In this document: in pieces, positions 5,607 through 13,787 of the stretch | How positions within the stretch are numbered: the first letter of the stretch is position 1 | How the letters are laid out: each line of letters begins with the position of its first letter | Origin: Bacillota bacterium | GTDB taxonomy: Bacteria > Bacillota > Clostridia > Christensenellales > QAND01 | Length of the DNA: 31,062 nucleotides | Assembly (NCBI GenBank): GCA_003150225.1 | Contig: QAND01000015.1 | Span: forward strand, 1 to 31,062 | Reading direction: 5' to 3' | Translations under genes and position numbers: made by a program | The notes under the pieces: generated by a model | The model's database searches: none | Told to the model about the DNA's origin: nothing | What the model saw: the letters and a program-made list of their open reading frames with translations, nothing else

Positions 5607-5823
5607 AAAGAGAAAATAACCGTATGTGGATCGAGGACAGGCGGGGTACGGTAGGGCTCAAAGAGAGGCGCATCATGGCTGAAAGTGCGCCGGGTCCGGT
5701 ACCTACGTACCACCTGGGGAATACGGCGCGGCCTGGCGTTATGGGTATAATGGAGCGGCAACTGCAAAAAGGGTGGAACCGCGGGCAATGCGCCCGTCCC
5801 TTTGGATGGTTGCTTTTTTGTTT
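5607..5823 (+). promoter_or_regulatory. T-box leader of thrS (tRNA-Thr sensing)
   Basis: The T-box sequence AGGGTGGAACCGCG is at 5770-5783. It is followed by a terminator hairpin CCGTCC/GGATGG (5794-5799 / 5804-5809) and the T run TTGCTTTTTTGTTT. Known mechanism: uncharged tRNA bound at a specifier codon and at the T-box bulge favours the antiterminator, so thrS is expressed when charged tRNA-Thr is scarce. The specifier was not placed with confidence; ACC triplets near 5700-5717 are candidates for a threonine codon. Confidence 0.93.
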
Positions 5824-5857
5824 CTCTGGATTTGTACCATGGAAAGGATGAGCATAG

Positions 5858-7774
5858 ATGCGTGTAACACTGCCCGATGGAAAACAACTGGAACTGGAAA
5901 ACGGAGCTTTAGGACTGGATGCCGCCCAGGCCATTGGCCGGGGGCTGGCCAAGGCCGCCGTGGCCATTCGCGTGGACGGGGAGCTTCGCTCTTTGAGCGA
6001 TCCTCTCTATGACGGCGCTGCCGTTGAGATCGTCACCGGCCAGGAAGAGGATGGGCTCCGGGTGCTCCGCCATACCGCCTCCCATATCATGGCCCAGGCG
6101 GTTATGCACCTGTTTCCCGATGCCGATGTAAAGCTGGGCATCGGCCCTGCCTATCAGAACGGCTTCTACTATGATTTTGATCTAAACCGCTCCATCTCTG
6201 CCGACGACTTTCCTGCCATTACGGCGGAAATGGAACGGATCATCAAGGAGGATCTGCCCATTGTCCGCTCGGTGAAGACCCGGGAAGAGGCCCTCCGCTG
6301 GGCCCGGGAAAAGAAGGATCCCTATAAGGAGGAGCTGGTGGAGGCCATTCCAGAAGGGGAGGAGATCTCCTTCTATACCCAGGGGGATTTTACCGACCTA
6401 TGCGCCGGCCCCCATCTGCCCAGCACCGGTAAGCTCAAGTTTTTTCAGCTCATGAACGTAGCTGGTGCCTACTGGCGGGGAGACGAGCATAACCCCATGA
6501 TGCAGCGCATCTATGCCACCGCTTTTGCCAGCAAGGAGGCATTGGCGGAGCATCTTCACCGTCTGGAGGAGGCGGCGAAGCGTGATCACCGGCGGCTGGG
6601 CCGGGAGCTGGATCTGTTTAGCATCCAGGAGGAGGGCCCCGGCTTTCCCTTCTTCCATCCCAAGGGAATGGTGATCATGAACAGCCTATTGGAGTTCTGG
6701 CGACGGGAGCATACCCGCCGGGGCTACGAGGAGGTCAGCACTCCTATTATCCTGTCCACCGAGCTGTGGAAGCGGAGCGGCCATTATGATCACTATGAGG
6801 AGAATATGTACTTCCTCAAGATCGACGATGAAGATTACGCCATCAAGCCCATGAACTGTCCCGGCGGTATCCTCATGTACAAGCGGAAACCCGTTAGCTA
6901 CCGAGATCTGCCCATTCGCATGGCGGAACTGGGGGTGGTACACCGCCATGAGCTGTCCGGGGCCCTTCACGGCCTTATGCGCGTGCGGAAGTTTACCCAG
7001 GACGACGCCCATATCTTTATGACTCCGGAGCAGATCAAGGACGAGATTTTGGGAGTTCTGGATCTGACGGAATATTTTTATAGCGTCTTTGGGTTCAAAT
7101 ACTTTGTGGAGCTTTCCACCCGTCCTGAAAACAGCATGGGCAGCGATGAGGACTGGGAGCGGGCGACCGAGGCCTTAAAGGAGGCCCTCGCCGCCAAGGG
7201 CTGGGAGTATAAGATCAACGAGGGCGACGGCGCCTTCTATGGCCCCAAGATCGACATTCACCTGGAGGATTGCCTGGGCCGGACCTGGCAGTGCGGTACC
7301 GTGCAGCTGGATTTCCAGATGCCCGAGCGGTTTGAGCTCACCTACGACGGCAGCGACGGCAAGGAGCATCGGCCCATCATGATCCATCGTGTGGTGCTGG
7401 GCAGCATTGAGCGGTTCATCGGCATTTTGACGGAGCATTTCGCGGGGGCCTTTCCACTGTGGCTGGCGCCTGTCCAGGCGCGGGTTATGACCATCACCGA
7501 CCGCAGCATCCCCGCTGCCAAGGCGGTTCGTGACCGTCTGCTGGACGCTGGTATCCGGGTGGAGCTGGATGAACGCAACGAGAAGATCAACTACAAGATC
7601 CGCCAGGCCCAGATGGAGAAGATTCCCTATATGCTGGTGCTGGGAGACCGGGAGGCGGAGGAGGGAACCGTATCCCTCCGTAAACGGGGAGAAAAGGGGA
7701 ACCTTGGGGTGCTGTCGGTGGAGGATGTCATCGCTCGGCTGACCCAGGAGGTCGCCGATAAAACCATGGATTGA
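5858..7774 (+). CDS. thrS: Threonine-tRNA ligase
   Basis: 638 residues, full length for a class II threonyl-tRNA synthetase. Domain order: N-terminal TGS domain (about 1-60), editing domain with H72xxxH76 and the DLCAGPH motif, catalytic core (about 240-530), and anticodon-binding domain (about 540-635, ALWLAP-type start at PLWLAPVQ). The three zinc ligands that discriminate threonine in the E. coli enzyme have counterparts at Cys334 (MNCPGG), His385 (DDAHIF) and His510 (IHRVVLGS). Charges tRNA-Thr in the cytoplasm. ATG 5858 follows AAAGGA by about ten bases, directly downstream of the T-box leader that controls it. Next downstream is the separately promoted infC operon. Confidence 0.98.
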   Translation: MRVTLPDGKQLELENGALGLDAAQAIGRGLAKAAVAIRVDGELRSLSDPLYDGAAVEIVTGQEEDGLRVLRHTASHIMAQAVMHLFPDADVKLGIGPAYQNGFYYDFDLNRSISADDFPAITAEMERIIKEDLPIVRSVKTREEALRWAREKKDPYKEELVEAIPEGEEISFYTQGDFTDLCAGPHLPSTGKLKFFQLMNVAGAYWRGDEHNPMMQRIYATAFASKEALAEHLHRLEEAAKRDHRRLGRELDLFSIQEEGPGFPFFHPKGMVIMNSLLEFWRREHTRRGYEEVSTPIILSTELWKRSGHYDHYEENMYFLKIDDEDYAIKPMNCPGGILMYKRKPVSYRDLPIRMAELGVVHRHELSGALHGLMRVRKFTQDDAHIFMTPEQIKDEILGVLDLTEYFYSVFGFKYFVELSTRPENSMGSDEDWERATEALKEALAAKGWEYKINEGDGAFYGPKIDIHLEDCLGRTWQCGTVQLDFQMPERFELTYDGSDGKEHRPIMIHRVVLGSIERFIGILTEHFAGAFPLWLAPVQARVMTITDRSIPAAKAVRDRLLDAGIRVELDERNEKINYKIRQAQMEKIPYMLVLGDREAEEGTVSLRKRGEKGNLGVLSVEDVIARLTQEVADKTMD

Positions 7775-7797
7775 CCCCAGGGAGCGAGAGAAAACCT

Positions 7798-7826
7798 TTG
7801 ACATTGGGCCTGGCTTCTGCTATATT
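7798..7826 (+). promoter_or_regulatory. Sigma-A promoter of the infC-rpmI-rplT operon
   Basis: TTGACA (7798-7803), 17-base spacer, TATATT (7821-7826) preceded by TGC. Confidence 0.9.
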
Positions 7827-7832
7827 GAATAG

Positions 7833-7958
7833 GCAAAAAGCAGGAGCTGCCCGCTTCTCACCCGCCGGGATTTCCCAGGCGCGGTTGCAAAGGATTTGAA
7901 ACGTTCTTTTTGAGCGGGCGGTTTTCGCCCGCTCATTTTTATTTGGAGGTGTGCAAGG
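7833..7958 (+). promoter_or_regulatory. infC operon leader, probable L20-type autoregulatory leader
   Basis: A leader of about 125 bases ends in a strong terminator. The upstream part (CTGCCCGCTTCTCACCCG, and later TTTGAAACGTT) looks like the Firmicutes L20 leader, in which ribosomal protein L20 binds an rRNA-like fold and promotes termination. GCCCGCT at 7849-7855 can pair with AGCGGGC at 7913-7919 and would serve as an antiterminator arm. Family assignment is by memory, not by covariance search. Confidence 0.65.
7911..7943 (+). terminator. Attenuator terminator in the infC leader
   Basis: TGAGCGGGCG (7911-7920) pairs perfectly with CGCCCGCTCA (7926-7935) over GTTTT, followed by TTTTTATTT. 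It stands before infC, so it must be conditional. Confidence 0.92.
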
Positions 7959-8471
7959 ATTAGCATCGATTATCAAATCAACGAGGACATCCGGGACCGG
8001 GAAGTACGTCTAGTGGATGAAAACGGCGAGCAGCTTGGCATCATGTCTGCCGCCCAGGCACAGAGTTTGGCGGACGACCGCCAGCTGGATCTGGTGAAGA
8101 TCGCCCCCACGGCTAAGCCCCCTGTCTGTAAGTTGATGGACTACAGTAAATTCCGTTTTGATTCCCAGAAGAAGGAAAAGGAAGCCAGGAAGAATCAAAA
8201 GACCACCCAGCTAAAGGAGGTTCGCCTTTCCCCCACCATCGATACCCATGATGTGGAGGTTAAGGCCAAGGCCTGTACCCGTTTCCTCCAGAACGGCGAT
8301 AAGGTAAAGGTGACCATCCGTTTCCGGGGGCGTCAGCTTAGCTTTACAAACCGCGGCGTTGAGATCATGAACGGTTTTTACGAGATGGTGAAGGATCATG
8401 CCACCGTGGAGCGAAAACCCTTGATGGAAGGCCGGAATATGGTGATGATTCTGGCCCCTGCCAACAATTAA
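7959..8471 (+). CDS. infC: Translation initiation factor IF-3, ATT start codon
   Basis: 170 residues. IF-3 binds the 30S subunit, prevents premature joining of 50S, and checks the start codon and initiator tRNA. N domain: SIDYQINEDIRDREVRLVDE followed by NGEQLGIMSAAQAQ; the linker is KKEKEARKNQ; the C domain starts VRLSPTIDTHDVEVK and ends VMILAP. The frame has no ATG, GTG or TTG at the family's N terminus. The codon seven bases after GGAGGTG (7945-7951) is ATT at 7959, the rare start codon known from infC of other bacteria, where it lets IF-3 repress its own translation. Starting at the next possible codon (GTG 8013) would remove 18 conserved residues and leaves no binding site. First gene of infC-rpmI-rplT, behind a conditional terminator. 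Confidence 0.95.
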   Translation: MSIDYQINEDIRDREVRLVDENGEQLGIMSAAQAQSLADDRQLDLVKIAPTAKPPVCKLMDYSKFRFDSQKKEKEARKNQKTTQLKEVRLSPTIDTHDVEVKAKACTRFLQNGDKVKVTIRFRGRQLSFTNRGVEIMNGFYEMVKDHATVERKPLMEGRNMVMILAPANN

Positions 8472-8486
8472 TAGGAGGATACCGTT

Positions 8487-8684
8487 ATGCCCAAGATGAA
8501 AACCCATAGGGGTGCAGCCAAACGTTTTTCCCTGACCAAAAGCGGGAAGATCAAGCGGGGTAAGGCTTATAAGAGCCATATTCTGAACAAGAAGAGCCCC
8601 AAGCGGAAGCGCAATCTTCGCAAATCCACCCTCATTGCCGCGGTGGAGGAGAAGAAGATCAAAAAGCTGATTCCCTATAAGTAA
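8487..8684 (+). CDS. rpmI: 50S ribosomal protein L35 (bL35)
   Basis: 65 residues, highly basic, beginning [15 protein letters not shown], the standard bL35 start, and ending IKKLIPYK. Structural component of the large subunit. TAGGAGG precedes ATG 8487. It lies 15 bases after infC and 22 bases before rplT in the conserved infC-rpmI-rplT operon, so it is expected to follow the operon's leader control. Confidence 0.98.
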   Translation: MPKMKTHRGAAKRFSLTKSGKIKRGKAYKSHILNKKSPKRKRNLRKSTLIAAVEEKKIKKLIPYK

Positions 8685-8706
8685 GGTCAAAGGAGTGTAG
8701 ATAGAT

Positions 8707-9066
8707 ATGGCTCGTGTAAAAAGAGGCGTTTCCGCCATTAAAAAGCGTAGAAAAATTCTGAAGCTGGCCAAGGGCTACTTTGGCCAGAAGAGCACCAACT
8801 ACCGCGTGGCCCGGGAGGCCGTAATGAAGTCCCTGTCCTACAGCTATAAGGGACGCCGCCTCCGGAAGCGGGATTTCCGCCGCCTGTGGATTACCCGCAT
8901 CAACGCTGCTGCGCGGCTCAATGGCCTCAGCTACTCCAGGATGATGGACGGCCTCAAGAAGGCCGGCGTGGAGATCAACCGGAAGATGCTGGCCGAGCTG
9001 GCCGTCAACGACGCCGCTGCGTTCAGCAATCTGGCTGAGCTGGCCAAGAGCAAAATCGGCGCATAA
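8707..9066 (+). CDS. rplT: 50S ribosomal protein L20 (bL20)
   Basis: 119 residues, [20 protein letters not shown] at the N terminus, with a basic N-terminal extension and the conserved [14 protein letters not shown] region. Assembles early on 23S rRNA. In Firmicutes bL20 is also the repressor acting on the infC leader, which fits the leader found at 7833-7958. AAAGGAG lies upstream of ATG 8707. Last gene of the operon, followed directly by a strong terminator. Confidence 0.98.
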   Translation: MARVKRGVSAIKKRRKILKLAKGYFGQKSTNYRVAREAVMKSLSYSYKGRRLRKRDFRRLWITRINAAARLNGLSYSRMMDGLKKAGVEINRKMLAELAVNDAAAFSNLAELAKSKIGA

Positions 9067-9071
9067 ACCAT

Positions 9072-9099
9072 AAAAAAGGCGGCTTAAGCCGCCTTTTTT
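9072..9099 (+). terminator. Terminator of infC-rpmI-rplT
   Basis: Perfect palindrome, AAAAAAGGCGGCTT pairing with AAGCCGCCTTTTTT, with T run on the plus strand. Confidence 0.93.
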
Positions 9100-9116
9100 A
9101 TTTGAGAAGGAGAGCT

Positions 9117-9881
9117 ATGGAGCCCATCACCTCGGTAAAAAACGATACCATTGCGCTGTTTCACAGCCTTTTAGAAAAAAAGGGTCGCCGGATCCACGGC
9201 CTGTTTTCGGCAGAGGGAACCCGATTGGTAGGGGAGTGCGTAGCACGAATCCCAAAGAGGATTTCAATGCTGCTGTATACCCAGGAATTAGAGGAGCATC
9301 CCGTGGTGGCGGCCGCCCGTTTGGCGGGAGTGCCCCTGCGTTGCTGTACGCCCCATTGTATGAAGAAGGCCACGGATAGCCAAAACAGTCAGGGGGTGGT
9401 TTGCGCCATCCACCTGCCGGGACGGGTAGAGGATGAGCCCAGGGGAAACCTTTTGGCGTTGGACGGCATCTCAGATCCCGGGAATCTGGGCACCATCCTG
9501 CGGACGGCCTGGGCCTTTGGGGTATCCCGGGTGTACTTGGGAGAGGGATGCGCCGATGTTTATGCTCCAAAGGTGGTTCGCTCCGGAATGGGCGCTCATT
9601 TTGTTTTGCAGTTGGTCTCCTGCGGTTCCCTCGGACCGCTGCTGGAGGAGGTCAAGGCACAGGGGTATCAGGTGATCGGCGCCCATCTAAAGGGGAAGAG
9701 TGGAAACCTTCCCCTAAACGGACTCCGATGCGTGGTCATCGGAAGCGAGGCTAGGGGCATGTCGGAGGAGACTGCCGCCGCCTGTACGCATCTGTACCGA
9801 ATCCCCATGGAGGGGGCTGCTGAGAGCCTCAATGCGGCGGTGGCGGCAGGCATTATGATGGACCGCGTCTTTCATACTTGA
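9117..9881 (+). CDS. SpoU/TrmH-family RNA 2'-O-ribose methyltransferase
   Basis: 254 residues. N-terminal substrate-binding domain (about 1-95; SVKNDTI and HGLFSAEGTRLV) resembles the L7Ae-like domain of RlmB/TsnR-type enzymes. The C-terminal SPOUT knot carries the three family motifs: DPGNLGTILRTA (motif 1, Asn and Arg), IGSEARGMS (motif 2) and IPMEGAAESLNAAVAAGI (motif 3). It methylates a ribose 2'-OH in rRNA or tRNA using S-adenosylmethionine; the target base is not predictable from motifs. This gene commonly sits between rplT and pheS in Firmicutes. ATG 9117 has AAGGAG four bases upstream; an earlier GTG/ATG-type start would fall within the terminator. Its last codons overlap the -35 of the pheS promoter. 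Confidence 0.9.
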   Translation: MEPITSVKNDTIALFHSLLEKKGRRIHGLFSAEGTRLVGECVARIPKRISMLLYTQELEEHPVVAAARLAGVPLRCCTPHCMKKATDSQNSQGVVCAIHLPGRVEDEPRGNLLALDGISDPGNLGTILRTAWAFGVSRVYLGEGCADVYAPKVVRSGMGAHFVLQLVSCGSLGPLLEEVKAQGYQVIGAHLKGKSGNLPLNGLRCVVIGSEARGMSEETAAACTHLYRIPMEGAAESLNAAVAAGIMMDRVFHT

Positions 9882-9906
9882 AAATCCAAGGTCTTTCTGC
9901 TATAAT
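9878..9906 (+). promoter_or_regulatory. Sigma-A promoter of pheST
   Basis: TTGAAA (9878-9883), 17-base spacer, TATAAT (9901-9906) preceded by TGC. The -35 overlaps the stop codon of the methyltransferase gene. Confidence 0.9.
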
Positions 9907-9912
9907 CCATCG

Positions 9913-10178
9913 TAATCTGAAAGGCTGAGAAGAAGACCAGTACCGGAGGCATGGGAACGGATAAGAGATGGCGGCGCCAGAGGCTGAAAGCCCGCCACGG
10001 GGACCATCCGGGAATTCACTTTGGAGCTCGCTGCTGAAGCGGTCATTACCGCCTAGGCGTGCGCGTTTGGGAGCGTTAATCCCATAGGAGGCAGGGGAGT
10101 TAAAGGACGGCTTCTCTGTAAATTCGGGTGGTACCGCGGAGCATGGCTTCGCCCCTTGGGGGCGGGGCTTTTTCTTTT
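9913..10178 (+). promoter_or_regulatory. T-box leader of pheST (tRNA-Phe sensing)
   Basis: T-box core GGGTGGTACCGCGG lies at about 10126-10139. A terminator hairpin follows, GCTTCGCCCC (10146-10155) with GGGGCGGGGC (10159-10168), then TTTTTCTTTT. A TTC triplet at 10015-10017 in GGAATTCACT sits where the specifier loop is expected and codes for Phe, agreeing with the downstream genes. Uncharged tRNA-Phe should allow read-through. Confidence 0.94.
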
Positions 10179-10205
10179 GGAACCATTTAGGAAAGGGTGT
10201 CGACT

Positions 10206-11225
10206 ATGGAACAAACGTTACAGGAGATTTTGACCACCACCCTTCAGGCCATTGAATCGGCCGGAGGAAGTGAAGAGCTAAACCAGATCCGGGTACGGGT
10301 ATTGGGACGGAAGGGAGAACTGACCGCCATCCTGCGGGAGCTGGGCAAGCTGGATAAGGACCAGCGTCCCGTCATGGGCCAGAAGGTCAACCAGGTGCGG
10401 GAACAGCTGACCGCCGCCCTGGAGACCCGGGAAGCCGCCATGGCCAAATTGGAGCAGGAGGCTCGGTTTGCCGCCGAAGCCTTGGACGTATCCCTCCCCG
10501 GCCAAGCGGTAAAGCGAGGCCGGCTCCATCCCCTCAGCATTGTCCAAGGGGAGATCCGGGATATTTTCATCGGTATGGGGTTTGATGTAAAGGAAGGCCC
10601 CGAGGTGGAGTATGAGCGGTATAACTTTGAGATGCTGAACATCCCCGAAAACCATCCTGCCCGAGATATGCAGGATACCTTCTATGTGCGGGACGGCATC
10701 GTACTCCGAACCCATACCTCCCCGGTACAGGTCCGGACCATGCTCAGCGAAAGCCTGCCCATCCGAATGATCTGCCCTGGCCGGGTATACCGCAGCGATG
10801 ACGTGGATGCCACCCATTCCCCCATGTTCCATCAGGTGGAGGGTCTGGTGGTGGATAGGGGCATCTGCTTCTCTGACCTAAAAGGCGTGCTGGATGAGTT
10901 TATCAAGAAATTCTATGGGAGCAGCACCAAAACCAGGTTCCGGCCCGGCTACTTCCCCTTTACGGAGCCCAGCGCCGAGGTGGACGCCACCTGCGCCATC
11001 TGCCACGGAAAGGGCTGCGGCGTGTGTAAGGGCACCGGCTGGATCGAGATCCTGGGCTGCGGCATGGTTCATCCCAGCATCCTGGAGGGCTGTGGCATCG
11101 ATCCGGAGGTCTATACCGGTTTTGCCTTTGGCCTTGGCCTGGATCGGCTCACCACCATCAAATATGGCATTACCGATATCCGCCTGCTTTTCGAGGGGGA
11201 TACCCGGTTCCTGTCCCAGTTCTAA
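10206..11225 (+). CDS. pheS: Phenylalanine-tRNA ligase alpha subunit
   Basis: 339 residues, normal length. An N-terminal coiled coil (about 1-90) that binds tRNA is followed by the class II catalytic domain: HPLSIVQGEIRDIF, THTSPVQVRTM (motif 2 region), and GLGLDRL (motif 3). The family's Cys4 cluster CAICHGKGCGVC, present in many Firmicutes PheS proteins, is at about 257-268. It forms the (alpha-beta)2 enzyme with PheT. ATG 10206 is chosen because AGGAAAGGG ends eight bases before it; GTG 10197 overlaps that site. The T-box leader controls it. PheT follows after 12 bases with its own ribosome binding site. Confidence 0.98.
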   Translation: MEQTLQEILTTTLQAIESAGGSEELNQIRVRVLGRKGELTAILRELGKLDKDQRPVMGQKVNQVREQLTAALETREAAMAKLEQEARFAAEALDVSLPGQAVKRGRLHPLSIVQGEIRDIFIGMGFDVKEGPEVEYERYNFEMLNIPENHPARDMQDTFYVRDGIVLRTHTSPVQVRTMLSESLPIRMICPGRVYRSDDVDATHSPMFHQVEGLVVDRGICFSDLKGVLDEFIKKFYGSSTKTRFRPGYFPFTEPSAEVDATCAICHGKGCGVCKGTGWIEILGCGMVHPSILEGCGIDPEVYTGFAFGLGLDRLTTIKYGITDIRLLFEGDTRFLSQF

Positions 11226-11237
11226 GGAGGTATCGCG

Positions 11238-13619
11238 ATGAAAGTGCCAATGAGTTGGCTGAATGAATATGTAGATGTAACCCTTCCCATGGAGGAGTTC
11301 GTCAGCGCCATGATCATGCATGGCCTGGGGGTCGAGGGGGTCTCCTCCATCTTTGCCGATTCCCAGCGGGTGGTGGTGGGGAAGATCACCAAGATTGAAA
11401 AACACCCCAACGCCGATAAACTTCAGGTTTGTACCGTTTTGGCGGGGGAAAAGGAGCCGGTGACCATCCTTACCGCCGCGCCCAATGTCTATGAGGGAAT
11501 GGTCTGTCCTGCGGCTCTGGATGGGGCGATCCTCCCCACTGGGAAACATATCACCGCAGGGGAGATGCGGGGATTGACCTCCTACGGTATGCTGTGCAGC
11601 GGCGGCGAACTCCGGGTGGAGGAGTCCGACATTAAAAACGCTTCGGTGGACGGCATTTTGGATATGGGGAAAGCCTACGAGGACAAAATTGGTGTGCCCT
11701 TCTTTACCGCTATCGGCCTGGATTCCCCGGTGGTGGAGTTTGAGATCAGCGCCAATCGGGGGGACTGTATGAGCATTCTGGGCATCGCCCGGGAGGTTTC
11801 CGCAGCGCTGGGTCTACCCCTGCGAGAGCCTGAAATTCACGTGGAGGAGATCGATGAGCCCGCTGCCAAATACGCTACCGTGGAGATTCAAGCGCCTGAT
11901 TTATGCCCCCGGTATATCGCCCGGGTACTGACCGACATCCACGTGGGGGAATCCCCCCTGTGGATGCAGCGGCGGCTGATGGGAGCCGGGGTCCGGCCCA
12001 TTTCCAACATGGTGGATATCACCAACTATGTGATGCTGGAACTGGGCTATCCCATGCACGCCTTTGATTACTCCTGTGTAAAGGATGGCCACATTGTGGT
12101 GCGTACCGCTCAAAACGGCGAGCGGCTTACCACCCTGGATGGTAAGGAATATACCCTGGACGATAGCGTCTTGGTCATCGCCGACCGGGAGCGGGCCATC
12201 GGCCTTGCCGGGGTTATGGGGGGAGAGAACAGTGAGATCACCCCCGAGACCACCATGGTGCTGCTGGAGAGCGCCAAGTTCGACGGATTCAACAACCGCA
12301 AGACCAGCCGGGGCCTGGGAATTCTATCCGAGGCGGCCTCTCGGTTTACCAAGGGCCTGGACGACCAGGGCATTCAGATGGCCTCTGACCGGGCCGCTCA
12401 GCTGATGGTCGAGATTGGCTGCGGTAAGGTGCTGCGGGGCCGGGTGGATACCCAAAAGGAGGCTCCTGCCCTCCGCACCGTCCGGGTTCGGCCCGACCGG
12501 GTCAACCATGTGCTGGGCACCGATTTCCCCGAAGAGATCATTATGGAATGCCTTACCCGGGAAGGCATCGCCATCCAGGAGATGGATGAGGAAGGGGCTC
12601 TTATCTGCACCATTCCGTCCCATCGGATGGATCTTGCCATTGAGGAAGACCTCATTGAAGAGGTGGCGCGGGTGGCAGGGTATGAATCCATCCCCACCCG
12701 GCTTTTGGAGGGATTCGCTCAGGGCGGCCTAACCCCCGTTCAATCCATGCGGGAGCGAACCCGAAGCGGTCTGGCCGCCATGGGCCTCTATGAAACCATG
12801 AGTCTTTCCTTCCTGGGCAACAAGGTGCTGGAGCAGGTGGGAATGGATGCGACGGGCTGCGTTCGTCTGCAGAACCCCCTCAGCGAAGAATACTCCATCA
12901 TGCGCCGCAGCCTGATCCCCGGTATGATCCAGTCCCTGGGGGTCAATATGCGGAATAAGATCTATAACAGGCCGCTGTTTGAGATGAGCAACGTGCATTT
13001 GGAGACTGCAGACGGCTCCCTGCCGGTGGAAAAGCCTATGCTGTGCCTGGGCGCCATTGGGGAGAGCTTTTATGAAGTCAAGGGATATCTGGAGGAGCTG
13101 TTCCGCATCTTTGGTATATCCGACCTCCATTTTGCCGCGGGCGGCGGCGACTATCTGCATCCTGGCCGCAAGGCGGAAATTTTCCTCCACGGCAGCCGAG
13201 TTGGAGAGATAGGAGAACTCCATCCCCAGGTGTTGGAGAACTTTGCCATGGATCGGCGGGCAGTGGTGGCGGAAATCGCTATGGATGCCATCTATGAGAA
13301 TGCCATTGCCGATAAGCGGTATCAGCCTCTGAACCGGTTCCCGGTGGTGGAGCGGGATTTGGCGGTGATGGTGGATCGCGGCGCTCCTGTGGGCGCCATG
13401 ATGGAATCCATCCAGGAGCAGGCGGGAGCATTGCTCTCCGGCCTATCCATCTTTGACATCTATGAGGGGGACCAGGTGGAAGCCGGCAAAAAGAGCGTGG
13501 CCTTCTCCCTGTCCTTCCAGGCGCCTGACCGTACCCTGACGGGGGACGAGGTGCAAAGCTTGATGGAGAGTATCCTGGCCTGCTTGAAAGAGAAATACCA
13601 AGCGATGTTGCGGGGATAA
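11238..13619 (+). CDS. pheT: Phenylalanine-tRNA ligase beta subunit
   Basis: 793 residues, full length. Domain order: B1 N terminus, the EMAP/tRNA-binding B2 domain (about 40-150, KITKIEKHPNADKLQVC), the B3/B4 editing domain, B5, the catalytically inactive class II-like core, and the C-terminal FDX-ACB anticodon-binding domain (starting PVVERDLAVMVD). The beta subunit edits mischarged Tyr-tRNA-Phe and holds the tRNA. ATG 11238 follows AAGGAGGTATCGCG. Second and last gene of the T-box-controlled pheST operon, closed by a terminator at 13631. Confidence 0.98.
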   Translation: MKVPMSWLNEYVDVTLPMEEFVSAMIMHGLGVEGVSSIFADSQRVVVGKITKIEKHPNADKLQVCTVLAGEKEPVTILTAAPNVYEGMVCPAALDGAILPTGKHITAGEMRGLTSYGMLCSGGELRVEESDIKNASVDGILDMGKAYEDKIGVPFFTAIGLDSPVVEFEISANRGDCMSILGIAREVSAALGLPLREPEIHVEEIDEPAAKYATVEIQAPDLCPRYIARVLTDIHVGESPLWMQRRLMGAGVRPISNMVDITNYVMLELGYPMHAFDYSCVKDGHIVVRTAQNGERLTTLDGKEYTLDDSVLVIADRERAIGLAGVMGGENSEITPETTMVLLESAKFDGFNNRKTSRGLGILSEAASRFTKGLDDQGIQMASDRAAQLMVEIGCGKVLRGRVDTQKEAPALRTVRVRPDRVNHVLGTDFPEEIIMECLTREGIAIQEMDEEGALICTIPSHRMDLAIEEDLIEEVARVAGYESIPTRLLEGFAQGGLTPVQSMRERTRSGLAAMGLYETMSLSFLGNKVLEQVGMDATGCVRLQNPLSEEYSIMRRSLIPGMIQSLGVNMRNKIYNRPLFEMSNVHLETADGSLPVEKPMLCLGAIGESFYEVKGYLEELFRIFGISDLHFAAGGGDYLHPGRKAEIFLHGSRVGEIGELHPQVLENFAMDRRAVVAEIAMDAIYENAIADKRYQPLNRFPVVERDLAVMVDRGAPVGAMMESIQEQAGALLSGLSIFDIYEGDQVEAGKKSVAFSLSFQAPDRTLTGDEVQSLMESILACLKEKYQAMLRG

Positions 13620-13630
13620 AAGAACGATAG

Positions 13631-13663
13631 AAAAAACCGCGGGATGATATCCTGCGGTTTTTT
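13631..13663 (+). terminator. Terminator of pheST
   Basis: AAAAAACCGC-GGGAT and ATCC-TGCGGTTTTTT form a hairpin with a T run. Confidence 0.9.
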
Positions 13664-13718
13664 CTTATGGGCCGGATTATTTTTCTGTTTTTGAATCAAG
13701 CTATGTGGGGGACTTGTC

Positions 13719-13746
13719 TTGACAACCCGCAGAAATAAAATAAAAC
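13719..13746 (+). promoter_or_regulatory. Promoter of the BaiA-like SDR gene
   Basis: TTGACA (13719-13724), 16-base spacer, TAAAAC (13741-13746). The -35 is perfect, the -10 weak. The predicted start point falls inside the Fur-box-like site. Confidence 0.55.
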
Positions 13747-13749
13747 ATT

Positions 13750-13768
13750 GATAATGATATTTATTCTC
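13750..13768 (+). promoter_or_regulatory. Fur-box-like operator
   Basis: GATAATGATATTTATTCTC matches the classical 19-base Fur consensus GATAATGATAATCATTATC at 16 of 19 positions. It directly follows the -10 and covers the predicted start point, a position where a bound repressor blocks transcription. Iron-dependent control is inferred, since the site is AT-rich and could match by chance. Confidence 0.55.
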
Positions 13769-13787
13769 ATTAAGGAGGAGCAAAGCA

